DNA of 64,000 bases from Pseudomonas svalbardensis (lineage in GTDB: Bacteria; Pseudomonadota; Gammaproteobacteria; Pseudomonadales; Pseudomonadaceae): assembly GCF_030053115.1 (NCBI RefSeq), contig NZ_CP125619.1:4475501-4539500 (forward strand), given 5' to 3'. Made by a program: the position numbers and the translations under genes. Shown piece after piece: positions 56,094 through 64,000 of the stretch. Below the pieces are notes generated by a model, which searched no databases, was not told the DNA's origin, and saw nothing but the letters and a program-made list of their open reading frames with translations. Every line of letters starts with the position of its first letter. Position 1 is the first letter of the stretch.

Positions 56094-56724
56094 AGGCAGC
56101 GCGCTCCAGCCAGCGGCCGAGCAACGGAGACAATACGCTGAGAGGCTGATAGCCATTGGTCAACAGCGCCAATTGACCATCACGCTCAGCCAGTAAGGTA
56201 GGGAAACCGGCAATGCCCAGGTCCTGGACCCAGGTGAAATCGGCAGCCGTCGCGGCGTGCATATCGGCACGGTCGAACGCAGCGGCGAACTCGATGCGCG
56301 GCAGACCGGCCTGTTCCGCCAACTCCACCAGAACGCTGGCATGAGTGACGTCGCGCCCTTCGGCGTAAAACGCATGCTGAATCAGCCCGAGCAGTTTCCA
56401 CGCGCAATCCGGCGCCAGGCTGCGCGCGGTCACCAGCGCCCGACAGGCAGGTTCGGTGTCGTAGACAAACCCGTCGGGCAACGCGCCTTCCAGCTTGAAC
56501 GGTTGGCCAGTCGCCTCGTTGACCGCCTGCCAATGCTCAAGGATGTAGCGCCGGGTGGTCGGCTCCAGCGCGGAGCCGCTGCCGGTACGCAAACCGCCCA
56601 CCACCAGGTGCACGTCCACACCCGCTGCTTGCGCCTGCTCGACCAGCGCGTTGGCGATTGGCGCAAAGCCCCAGCACCAGGAACACATCGGGTCCATCAC
56701 ATAGAGCAGGCGTTGCGCAGACAT
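56086..56724 (-). CDS. FrnE/DsbA-family thiol-disulfide oxidoreductase
   Basis: 212 residues from ATG 56724. Thioredoxin-like fold with CSWC active site in MDPMCSWCWGFAP and the cis-Pro loop LGIAGFPTLL. No signal peptide, so cytoplasmic, as for FrnE-like proteins. Overlaps the ABC exporter gene by eight bases and follows trhO by three bases. Confidence 0.88.
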   Translation of the reverse strand: MSAQRLLYVMDPMCSWCWGFAPIANALVEQAQAAGVDVHLVVGGLRTGSGSALEPTTRRYILEHWQAVNEATGQPFKLEGALPDGFVYDTEPACRALVTARSLAPDCAWKLLGLIQHAFYAEGRDVTHASVLVELAEQAGLPRIEFAAAFDRADMHAATAADFTWVQDLGIAGFPTLLAERDGQLALLTNGYQPLSVLSPLLGRWLERAACA

Positions 56725-56727
56725 GGT

Positions 56728-57669
56728 TCAAGCCTCGGGAGGAGTTTGCTTGTAGTTGTAGCCGATCGGGTGAGGCAGGTTGCGAGCCTTGGCCAGTTCG
56801 ATCTGCTTTTGCCGGTCGATGGCACTGCGACGGGTCTTCTCGCTCAGCTTATCCCAGCAATGCGGGCAACTGATGCCGGCCACGTAGTGCTCGGATGTGC
56901 GGTCTTCGACGCTGATCGGTGTACGACAGGCATGACATTGATCGTAGTCGCCTTCGCTGAGGTCGTGACGAACGGTCACGCGGTTATCGAACACGAAGCA
57001 GTCGCCCTGCCATTTGGTTTCTTCCTGCGGCACCTCTTCGAGGTACTTCAGAATGCCGCCCTTGAGGTGATAGACCTCGTCGAAGCCCTGGCTGAGCATA
57101 TAGCTCGACGCCTTTTCACAACGAATGCCGCCGGTGCAGAACATCGCGACTTTCTTGTGCACGGCCGGGTCGAAATTGGCTTTGATGTAGTCGGGGAACT
57201 CGCGAAAACTGGTGGTCTTCGGGTCGATGGCGCCTTCGAAGGTGCCGATCGAGACTTCGTAGTCGTTGCGGGTGTCGATCAACAGCACTTCCGGATCGCT
57301 GATCAACGCGTTCCAGTTCTCTGGGTCGACGTAGGTGCCGACCTTCTTGTTCGGGTCCACGCCTTCGACGCCGAGGGTGACGATTTCTTTCTTGAGTTTG
57401 ACTTTGGTGCGATAGAACGGCTGGTCGTCGCAGTACGACTCTTTGTGGTCGATGTCGTCCATGCGTGGGTCGTTCTTGAGCCAGGCCATCAGCCCGTCAA
57501 TGCCTTCGCGGCTGCCGGACACGGTGCCGTTGATGCCTTCTTCGGCGATCAGCAGCGTACCTTTGATGCCGTTGTCGACCATCGCTTGCAGCAGTGGCTC
57601 GCGCAGGGCAACGTAATCTTCCAGAGTGACGAACTTATACAGTGCCGCCACGACAATCTGTTGTGTCAT
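56728..57669 (-). CDS. trhO: tRNA uridine-34 hydroxylase TrhO (rhodanese family, YceA)
   Basis: 313 residues from ATG 57669. An N-terminal UPF0176 domain ([20 protein letters not shown]), a rhodanese domain with active Cys in [16 protein letters not shown], and a C-terminal zinc-knuckle-like segment ([24 protein letters not shown]). TrhO makes 5-hydroxyuridine at the wobble position using prephenate-derived or oxygen-dependent routes. Probably leads an operon with frnE and the ABC exporter. Confidence 0.93.
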   Translation of the reverse strand: MTQQIVVAALYKFVTLEDYVALREPLLQAMVDNGIKGTLLIAEEGINGTVSGSREGIDGLMAWLKNDPRMDDIDHKESYCDDQPFYRTKVKLKKEIVTLGVEGVDPNKKVGTYVDPENWNALISDPEVLLIDTRNDYEVSIGTFEGAIDPKTTSFREFPDYIKANFDPAVHKKVAMFCTGGIRCEKASSYMLSQGFDEVYHLKGGILKYLEEVPQEETKWQGDCFVFDNRVTVRHDLSEGDYDQCHACRTPISVEDRTSEHYVAGISCPHCWDKLSEKTRRSAIDRQKQIELAKARNLPHPIGYNYKQTPPEA

Positions 57670-57771
57670 GGGTGATTCTCCAGGTGGCTACCCTCGTAAG
57701 GGGTGAACCGGATGCGAAAAAAAACGCGCCGGGTGAGCGGCGCGTTGCGGATTCTAGCAAAAAACGTGGGT

Positions 57772-58071
57772 TTAATGCTTGCTGCCGCCAGCACAGGTCG
57801 GCGAGGCCGGAGCCGCGTCGATCTGTGCCCATTCCTCTGGCGTGTAGGTATGCAGCGCCAACGCATGGAACTCGCCCATCAGCTCGCCGAGCGTGCCGTA
57901 GACTTTCTGGTGACGCTTGACCCGGTTGAGCCCTTCGAACTGCTGGCTGACCACCACGGCCTTGAAGTGGGTCTGCAACCCACGGCTGTGCATGTGGCTT
58001 TCATCCAGCACTTGCAGATGCTGCGGCTGCAACAGGCCCAGCGTCGATTCGATGCGTTGTTGCATGGTCAT
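57772..58071 (-). CDS. bolA: BolA-family protein
   Basis: 99 residues. BolA fold with LQVLDESHMHS, the FKAVVVSQQFEGLNRVKRHQ block and the conserved His in ALHTYTPEEW. BolA proteins pair with monothiol glutaredoxins on Fe-S clusters and act in envelope and stress control. 12 bases after the DUF2059 gene on the same strand. Confidence 0.93.
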   Translation of the reverse strand: MTMQQRIESTLGLLQPQHLQVLDESHMHSRGLQTHFKAVVVSQQFEGLNRVKRHQKVYGTLGELMGEFHALALHTYTPEEWAQIDAAPASPTCAGGSKH

Positions 58072-58083
58072 ACCGAACTCCGC

Positions 58084-58608
58084 TTAAGGCTTTTTCTTGG
58101 CTGGAGCAGCGGCGCCTTTAGGCTCCAGCTCGGCCGTCATGTCAGCCAGCAGTTTGTTGACCACAGGCACGGCGCTTTCCAGCTTGGCTTGAGTCATCTG
58201 GGCCGATTGCTGAGTCAGCTGCGGCATTTTTTCCAGGACTTTCTTGCCCAGTGGCGACTTGTAGAACGCAACCAGGTCTTTCAGCTCGGATTCGCTGAAG
58301 TTGGTGGTGTAGAGCTTGACCATGTCCGGCTTCAGCTTGTTCCAGCCAATGGCTTGGTCCAGCGCGGCGTTGGCTTTGGCCTGGTAGGTTTCCAGCAAGG
58401 CTTTTTTCGATTCAGGGGCCTTGGTCTGTTCAAAGCGCTGAGCGAACATTTGCTGCACTTGCATGTACACCGGAGTGCCCAATTTGTCAGCGTGCGCCAG
58501 GGTCAGGAAAGCTTCGGCACTGGCGTTGTGGCTGGCGGTATCGGCAAAAACAGGGCCGCTGGCGCAAACCAGTGCAACCGCGGTACAGATGGCACGAAGA
58601 CGAGTCAT
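58084..58608 (-). CDS. Exported DUF2059 protein
   Basis: 174 residues. Signal peptide about 1-22 (cleavage after PVFA). The DUF2059 region is visible as MVKLYTTNFSESELKDLVAF and SPLGKKVLEKMPQLTQ; a Lys/Ala-rich tail follows. Probably periplasmic; function unknown. In an operon with bolA, same pair as PA0856-0857 (recalled). Confidence 0.88.
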   Translation of the reverse strand: MTRLRAICTAVALVCASGPVFADTASHNASAEAFLTLAHADKLGTPVYMQVQQMFAQRFEQTKAPESKKALLETYQAKANAALDQAIGWNKLKPDMVKLYTTNFSESELKDLVAFYKSPLGKKVLEKMPQLTQQSAQMTQAKLESAVPVVNKLLADMTAELEPKGAAAPAKKKP

Positions 58609-58800
58609 CGAGTTTCCTTTTCTAGCAGGCGAGGTAAAACCCCAAGGGCGACCATTCTGCGCCTAAAAAACTGTGTGGCTCAACCCCAAGCCATGTCGGG
58701 CCTGATTTAGAGGGGTTGAACGGTCAAATTCCAGACTGATGGAACCACGGCCGGCGATCACGGCCTAAACTGCGCTATCAGACCTACAGGAGTGTGCATG

Positions 58801-60195
58801 ATGAGCCGTATCGAAACCGACAGCCTCGGCCAGGTGGAAGTCCCGGATGAAGCCTACTGGGGCGCTCAGACGCAACGCTCGCTGATTAACTTCGCGATTG
58901 GCAACGAACGCATGCCACTGGCGGTGCTGCACGCCCTGACGCTGATCAAGAAAGCCGCGGCGCGGGTCAATGACCGCAACGGTGACCTGCCCGCCGACAT
59001 CGCCCGGCTGATCGAACAGGCCGCCGACGAAGTGCTCGACGGCAGCCATGACGACCAGTTCCCGCTGGTGGTCTGGCAGACCGGCAGCGGCACCCAGAGC
59101 AACATGAACGTCAACGAAGTGATCGCCGGTCGGGCCAACGAACTGGCCGGTAATGCTCGCGGCGGCAAGTCGCCAGTTCACCCTAACGATCACGTCAACC
59201 GCTCCCAGAGCTCCAACGACTGCTTCCCGACTGCCATGCACATCGCAGCAGCCCAGGCGGTGCAACAGCAATTGCTGCCGGCGATCAGCGAACTGTCGGG
59301 CGGATTGGCCGAACTGTCCGCGCGGCACATGAAACTGGTCAAGACCGGTCGCACCCATATGATGGACGCAACGCCGATTACCTTCGGTCAGGAACTGTCG
59401 GCGTTCATCGCGCAACTGGATTACGCCGAACGAGCGATCCGCAGCTCGCTGCCGGCCGTCTGTGAACTGGCCCAGGGCGGCACCGCGGTCGGCACCGGGC
59501 TGAACTCGCCCCACGGTTTTGGCGAAGCCATCGCTGCCGAACTGGCCGCCCTCTCCGGCCTGCCGTTCGTCACCGCACCGAACAAATTCGCCGCCCTGGC
59601 TGGCCATGAACCGCTGACAACACTGTCCGGCGCGTTGAAAACCCTCGCCGTGACCCTGATGAAAATCGCCAACGACCTGCGCCTGCTGGGCTCCGGGCCG
59701 CGAGCAGGCTTCGCCGAAGTGAAACTGCCGGCCAACGAACCGGGCAGCTCGATCATGCCGGGCAAGGTCAATCCGACTCAGTGCGAAGCGCTATCGATGC
59801 TTGCTTGTCAGGTATTGGGCAACGACGTCGCCATCGGGTTTGCCGCGAGCCAGGGGCACCTGCAGCTGAACGTGTTCAAACCGGTGATCATCCACAACCT
59901 GCTGCAATCGATCCGCCTGCTCGGCGATGGCTGCAGCAACTTCCAGCAGCATTGCATCGCCGGTCTGGAACCGGATGCAGATAAAATGGCTGAACATCTG
60001 GAGCGTGGATTGATGTTGGTGACGGCGCTGAATCCGCACATTGGTTATGACAAATCGGCGGAAATCGCCAAAAAGGCTTACGCAGAAGGGCTGACCTTGC
60101 GTGAGGCGGCGTTGCAACTTGGGTATCTGACGGATGAAGAGTTTGATGCGTGGGTAAAGCCGGAGAATATGCTGGAGGCTGGCGCCAAGGGCTGA
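58801..60195 (+). CDS. fumC: Class II fumarate hydratase FumC
   Basis: 464 residues from ATG 58801 (AGGAG eight bases upstream; ATG 58798 and GTG 58792 also possible). Fumarase/aspartase family: [45 protein letters not shown] and the signature loop [13 protein letters not shown]. Converts fumarate to L-malate in the TCA cycle; iron-free and oxidant-resistant. Length is canonical. Confidence 0.95.
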   Translation: MSRIETDSLGQVEVPDEAYWGAQTQRSLINFAIGNERMPLAVLHALTLIKKAAARVNDRNGDLPADIARLIEQAADEVLDGSHDDQFPLVVWQTGSGTQSNMNVNEVIAGRANELAGNARGGKSPVHPNDHVNRSQSSNDCFPTAMHIAAAQAVQQQLLPAISELSGGLAELSARHMKLVKTGRTHMMDATPITFGQELSAFIAQLDYAERAIRSSLPAVCELAQGGTAVGTGLNSPHGFGEAIAAELAALSGLPFVTAPNKFAALAGHEPLTTLSGALKTLAVTLMKIANDLRLLGSGPRAGFAEVKLPANEPGSSIMPGKVNPTQCEALSMLACQVLGNDVAIGFAASQGHLQLNVFKPVIIHNLLQSIRLLGDGCSNFQQHCIAGLEPDADKMAEHLERGLMLVTALNPHIGYDKSAEIAKKAYAEGLTLREAALQLGYLTDEEFDAWVKPENMLEAGAKG

Positions 60196-60220
60196 GTTTT
60201 GTAGCGCCTGACACTCAGCT

Positions 60221-60285
60221 TTCGCGAGCAGGCTCGCTCCCACAGGTAATCGCATTTCTCCTGTGGGAGCGAGCCTGCTCGCGAA
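60221..60285. repeat. REP pair between fumC and eamA-like gene
   Basis: Two inverted REP cores separated by only about 20 bases (65 in total), facing convergent genes. Confidence 0.9.
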
Positions 60286-60300
60286 GAACGATGACGCGGT

Positions 60301-61260
60301 CTAACTGGCGGCCATCCGCACCTTTCGGGCCCTGAGCCCGGCAATCAACGACGGCCCCAACGCCACCAGCGCCGACCCCAGCACCACCAGCACCGCCCCG
60401 CCATAACCCAAACCATTGATCGTCTCGGCATGCACATAGTCCGGCCACAACCACGCAGCCACTGCCACCGCAGCAAACGTCACCAACGGCGTAATCGCCA
60501 GCGTCGCACTGACCCGCGATGCCTCCCAATGGGCCAGTGCCTCGGCAAACGCGCCATAAGCAATCAGCGTATTCATACAGCACGCCAGCAACAGCCAGCC
60601 TTGCAGCGGACTCAGTTGCAGCGCTTCCAGCGGATGCACCCACGGCGTCAGCAACAGCGCGCAGAACAGGTAGATCACCATCATCACCTGCAACGAATTC
60701 CACACCGTGAGCAATTGCTTCTGGCCCAAGGCGTAGAACGTCCAGACCGTGGACGCCAACAACACCAACAGCACCCCGGCGGTGTAATCGGTCAGCGAGG
60801 TCAGCAACTCGGCCAGCCGCTGATTGAAAAACAGGGCAAAACCGATCAACAGCACCAGCAGGCCAATCCCCTGCCCCACGCTGAACCGTTCCTTGAACAC
60901 AAACAGACTGGCGATCAGCAACATGATCGGCCCCATCTGCACCACCAGTTGCGCGGTGCCGGGGCTAAGCAGGTTCAGGCCCATCAGGTACAGCACGTAG
61001 TTGCCCACCAGGCCGAGCACCGCCATCAACACCAACCAGCCACCACGCGGCCCGAGCACCTTGCGGCTCGGCAGGCGTTTGGTCGCCGCCAGATAAATGA
61101 ACAGGCACCCGCCGGATACGATCAGGCGAAACCACGTCACCGTCACCGGGTCCATCACCAGCAGCACTTGCTTGAGTTTGATCGGCAGGATTCCCCACAG
61201 CAGCGCGGTCACCAAGGCCAGGAACAGACCGTAAACCCAGCGACCCGATGAAATGTGCAT
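60301..61260 (-). CDS. EamA-family (DMT superfamily) transporter
   Basis: 319 residues, ten hydrophobic segments in two five-helix EamA halves (ALLWGILPIKLKQVLL near the start; GAFAEALAHWEASRVSATLA in the second). Metabolite exporter of the drug/metabolite superfamily; substrate unknown. Faces fumC across a REP element. Confidence 0.88.
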   Translation of the reverse strand: MHISSGRWVYGLFLALVTALLWGILPIKLKQVLLVMDPVTVTWFRLIVSGGCLFIYLAATKRLPSRKVLGPRGGWLVLMAVLGLVGNYVLYLMGLNLLSPGTAQLVVQMGPIMLLIASLFVFKERFSVGQGIGLLVLLIGFALFFNQRLAELLTSLTDYTAGVLLVLLASTVWTFYALGQKQLLTVWNSLQVMMVIYLFCALLLTPWVHPLEALQLSPLQGWLLLACCMNTLIAYGAFAEALAHWEASRVSATLAITPLVTFAAVAVAAWLWPDYVHAETINGLGYGGAVLVVLGSALVALGPSLIAGLRARKVRMAAS

Positions 61261-61471
61261 TGCGAACCCCGAAGCCCATTGGCGAGAAAGGTCATTCTAG
61301 GCTTAGCGCCGTTCGGCACACAGGGACAGTTGGGCGTTGGCCGCGAATGAAACTGTGCAGGTCGCACCATTAAATTGGCGCTATGCCGTCGATCGGTTGG
61401 CCAGGCGTTGCAAGTGGTTCATGCATAAGCTCATGGGATTCGCCAACAGGAACATTCCTCAGGAGATCGCC

Positions 61472-61666
61472 ATGTACGGCAAACGCGCCCAGGACAATGC
61501 CCCCGCCACTCACTTTCGCTGTGACCGGGTGTGTCGCGTGAATGGGGAGTTGTATTTCAGCACCCGGGAAAACACCCTGGAGGGGCCGTTTGAAAACCCG
61601 GAGAAGTTGGCGCGGGAGGTACAGGCTTACATTGAGCGGATGCTGCTTTTGCGTATGAACCTGTAA
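61472..61666 (+). CDS. Small DUF6316-like protein
   Basis: 64 residues from ATG 61472, with AGGAG seven bases upstream; an in-frame codon at 61337 lacks a ribosome site. The pattern HFRCDRVCRVNGELYFSTRE followed by GPFENPEKLAREVQAYIERM matches the small DUF6316 proteins of Pseudomonas. Soluble; function unknown. Confidence 0.8.
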   Translation: MYGKRAQDNAPATHFRCDRVCRVNGELYFSTRENTLEGPFENPEKLAREVQAYIERMLLLRMNL

Positions 61667-61682
61667 ACCGCGGCGCCTCCAT

Positions 61683-61755
61683 TCGCGAGCAGGCTCGCTC
61701 CCACATTAGATCTATGTCGCACTCCAGATCCATGTGGGAGCGAGCCTGCTCGCGA
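61683..61755. repeat. REP pair between DUF6316 and thiolase genes
   Basis: Inverted REP cores at both ends of a 73-base element, lying between convergent genes. Confidence 0.9.
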
Positions 61756-61789
61756 TAGCGGTTAATCAGACAATACAAATCTTGCAGTC

Positions 61790-62974
61790 TTAACGCACCG
61801 CTTCAAACAACCCGGTCGCCCCCATCCCGCCACCCACACACATGGTGACGATGCCGTAACGCACGTTGCGGCGCTGTAATTCACGCACGAGATGCCCGAC
61901 CTGACGCGAACCGGTCATGCCGAACGGATGGCCGATGGAAATCGAGCCGCCATTGACGTTGTACTTGTCGTTATCAATCTCCAACCGAATGCGGCTGTAC
62001 AGGCATTGCGAGGCGAACGCTTCGTTGAGTTCCCACAGATCAATGTCGGCAATCTGCAAACCCTTGGCCTTGAGCAGCTTCGGCACCGAGAAGACCGGGC
62101 CGATGCCCATTTCATCCGGCTCGCAACCGGCCACGGTGAAACCACGGAAGAACGCCTTGGGCTTCAACCCCAGTTGCAGTGCTTTTTCCAGGCTCATCAC
62201 CAGCGTCATCGACGCACCATCGGACAGCTGCGAAGAATTGCCCGCCGTCACCGAACCGTCCTCGGCAAACACCGGTTTCAATCCCGCCAGGCTTTCCAGG
62301 GTGGTATCCGGGCGATTGCAGTCATCGTGATCGACGATACCGTCAAGGATCTGCACCTGACCGGTGGCCTTGTCTTCAACCCGATACTTCACCGCCATCG
62401 GCACGATTTCATCGTCAAACAATCCTGCGGCCTGAGCCTGAGCGGTACGTTGCTGACTTTGCAGCGCGTACAGATCCTGTTCTTCGCGGCTGACGTTGTA
62501 ACGACGAGCGACGATTTCGGCCGTCTGGCCCATCGGGAAATAGATACCGGGCACCTGCTCTTTAAGCAGCGGATTGATCAGGTTGTCGGTGTTGATGCTT
62601 TTCATGGTCAGGCTGATGGACTCGACGCCACCGGCGACGATGATGTCACTGCAACCCGAAGCGATCTGGTTGGCGGCAATGGCGATCGCCTGCAGGCCCG
62701 ACGAGCAAAACCGGTTGAGGGTCATGCCGGCAGTGCCGGTGCCCAGGCGCGACAGCACCGCGATGTTGCGACCGATGTTGAAGCCCTGGCCACCTTCGTT
62801 GGAACCGGCACCGACGATGCAGTCTTCGACGCTGGCCGGATCGATGCCCGAGCGCGCCAACAATGCGTCGACACAATGCGCCGCCATGTCGTCCGGACGG
62901 GTCATGTTGAACTTGCCGCGAAAGGATTTGGCCAGGCCGGTCCGCACGCTGTCGACGATCACCACTTCACGCAT
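61790..62974 (-). CDS. Acetyl-CoA/3-ketoacyl-CoA thiolase
   Basis: 394 residues from ATG 62974 (GAGG seven bases upstream); the frame is open to 63049. Thiolase fold with the acyl-carrying Cys in LNRFCSSGLQAI, the ELNEAFASQ block, His in GGSISIGHPFGMTGSR and the second Cys in MCVGGGMGATG. Works in beta-oxidation or acetoacetyl-CoA metabolism. It stands alone, without fadB-like partners. Confidence 0.92.
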   Translation of the reverse strand: MREVVIVDSVRTGLAKSFRGKFNMTRPDDMAAHCVDALLARSGIDPASVEDCIVGAGSNEGGQGFNIGRNIAVLSRLGTGTAGMTLNRFCSSGLQAIAIAANQIASGCSDIIVAGGVESISLTMKSINTDNLINPLLKEQVPGIYFPMGQTAEIVARRYNVSREEQDLYALQSQQRTAQAQAAGLFDDEIVPMAVKYRVEDKATGQVQILDGIVDHDDCNRPDTTLESLAGLKPVFAEDGSVTAGNSSQLSDGASMTLVMSLEKALQLGLKPKAFFRGFTVAGCEPDEMGIGPVFSVPKLLKAKGLQIADIDLWELNEAFASQCLYSRIRLEIDNDKYNVNGGSISIGHPFGMTGSRQVGHLVRELQRRNVRYGIVTMCVGGGMGATGLFEAVR

Positions 62975-63075
62975 GGCATACCTCATTGTTGTTGTCGGTT
63001 GAGAGTGGACCGAGCATAAATCCACTGCATTAGCGACCGCGACAATCATTCACCCCGCGTATGCGTAAACATCGA

Positions 63076-64000
63076 TCACTTCTTGTGCTGTTTCACTTTC
63101 CTGTTGTGTTTGTCGGACTTTTCGAAAGCCTCTTCCAGCGCCAGATTGATGGTGCGCAGGACTTTGACCCGCGCCCAGCGCTTGTCATTGGCTTCCACCA
63201 GCGTCCAAGGCGATATCTCGGTGCTGGTGCGATCAACCATGTCACCGACCGCCGCGCGGTAGTCCTCCCATTTATCACGATTGCGCCAGTCATCTTCGGT
63301 GATCTTGAAACGCTTGAAGGGAATTTCTTCCCGCGCCTGGAAGCGCTCCAGTTGCGTCTGCTTGTCGATGGCCAGCCAGAACTTGACCACGATCACCCCG
63401 GCCTCGGCGATCAGCTCTTCAAAATCATTGATTTCACTGTAGGCCCGCAACCAGTCCGCCGGCGGGCAGAAGCCTTCGACGCGCTCCACCAGCACCCGCC
63501 CGTACCACGAACGATCGAACACCGTGAACGTGCCCTTGGCCGGGATGTGCCGCCAGAACCGCCACAGATAAGGCTGCGCACGTTCCTCTTCGGTGGGCGC
63601 GGCAATCGGCACGATGCTGTACTGCCGCGGATCAAGGGCCGCCGCGACCCGGCGGATCGCCCCGCCCTTGCCTGCCGCATCATTGCCCTCGAACACCGCC
63701 ATCAAGGCGTGCCGACGCATGCGTTTGTCGCGCATCAGGCCGGAGAATCTTGCCTGTTCGGTAATCAATTGTTCTTCGTAATCGTCCTTGTCCAGGCGCT
63801 GGGTCAAATCCAGGCTGTCGAGCAGATTCAACTGATCGACATGAATGGGCAACGGCGCGGCATTAACCTTGGAAGGATGGACCTTGTGTCGCTTCAGGGC
63901 ACTTTGCAGGCCTTCGAGCAGGATCTTGCCCACCGCCAGGCTGCGGTAATGAGGGTCCACCCCTTCGATCACGTGCCAAGGCGCGTAGTCGCGACTGGTA
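63076..64000 (-). CDS. pap: Polyphosphate:AMP phosphotransferase (PPK2 family), 5' end outside window
   Basis: The frame runs from the stop at 63076 through the window edge; the residues before the internal GTG 63972 (TSRDYAPWH) continue the family sequence, so the start lies beyond base 64000. It contains the second of two PPK2 domains: Walker A VFEGNDAAGKGGAIRR, FDRSWYGRVLVERVEG, and lid RFQAREEIPFKRFKIT. Tandem-domain PPK2 enzymes phosphorylate AMP to ADP with polyphosphate. Basic C-terminal tail. Confidence 0.88.
   Translation of the reverse strand, partial: TSRDYAPWHVIEGVDPHYRSLAVGKILLEGLQSALKRHKVHPSKVNAAPLPIHVDQLNLLDSLDLTQRLDKDDYEEQLITEQARFSGLMRDKRMRRHALMAVFEGNDAAGKGGAIRRVAAALDPRQYSIVPIAAPTEEERAQPYLWRFWRHIPAKGTFTVFDRSWYGRVLVERVEGFCPPADWLRAYSEINDFEELIAEAGVIVVKFWLAIDKQTQLERFQAREEIPFKRFKITEDDWRNRDKWEDYRAAVGDMVDRTSTEISPWTLVEANDKRWARVKVLRTINLALEEAFEKSDKHNRKVKQHKK

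Noticed and set aside
54564..57675. Long plus-strand frames (454 and 472 codons) opposite the ABC exporter, frnE and trhO genes
   Set aside because: GC-driven shadows; the opposite strand encodes well-defined proteins with coupled starts and stops.

Overview
The window is about 61-62 percent GC by eye, densely coded and typical of a Pseudomonas of the fluorescens group. Gene order repeatedly matches blocks I recall from P. aeruginosa PAO1: yqjD/E/K-like genes, dgt and a Roc2-like two-component system (PA3040-3045); sagS, ospR, gpx, msrB, alaA, htpX and tpm (PA2824-2832); qor, prc, an EAL/GGDEF gene, an FKBP isomerase and rdgC (PA3256-3263); and bolA, trhO, frnE, an ABC exporter and rbdA (PA0856-0861). 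Five REP pairs built on a GGGAGCGAGCCTGCTCGCGA core support the genus. The synteny is from memory and was not checked by search.

Layout. 1-5.5 kb: end of a Kef-type antiporter, an Amt ammonium channel without glnK, the yqjD/E/K-like envelope operon, an EAL phosphodiesterase with a C-terminal sensor-like domain, and dGTPase. 5.7-13.6 kb: a signalling cluster (lone receiver, NarL-type regulator, BvgS/RocS-type hybrid kinase, HD-GYP phosphodiesterase). 13.6-18.9 kb: oxidative repair and biofilm signalling (msrC, DUF815 ATPase, sagS, gpx-ospR, msrB). 19-23.1 kb: alaA, htpX, tpm and an extradiol dioxygenase. 23.2-29.6 kb: a GntR/UTRA-controlled ABC importer with two phosphate-ester or phosphonate hydrolases. 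29.7-34.8 kb: quinone oxidoreductase, Prc protease and an EAL-CBS-GGDEF protein. 34.8-42.6 kb: accessory stretch with an RHS polymorphic toxin and immunity candidate, an XRE/Sel1 operon and a pair of DnaA-box sequences. 42.8-49.9 kb: FKBP isomerase, a membrane-anchored dihaem oxygenase with a catalase-like partner, duplicated tRNA-Val/tRNA-Asp units, rdgC, a broken bile-acid/sodium-symporter-family gene, and gdx under a guanidine-II riboswitch. 49.9-56.7 kb: undA (1-alkene synthase) just downstream of rbdA, a deaminase-toxin remnant and an ABC exporter. 56.7-64 kb: housekeeping genes (trhO, bolA, fumC, an EamA exporter, thiolase, and the start-truncated pap).

How the genes work together. Four complete c-di-GMP enzymes plus SagS and the Roc-like system make the window rich in attachment/dispersal control. 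Peroxide and methionine-sulfoxide repair genes form a second theme. The most hypothesis-worthy systems are the phosphoester/phosphonate uptake cluster, the dihaem/catalase-like pair (possible oxylipin chemistry), the rbdA-undA arrangement, and the two polymorphic-toxin loci, one apparently intact and one decayed.
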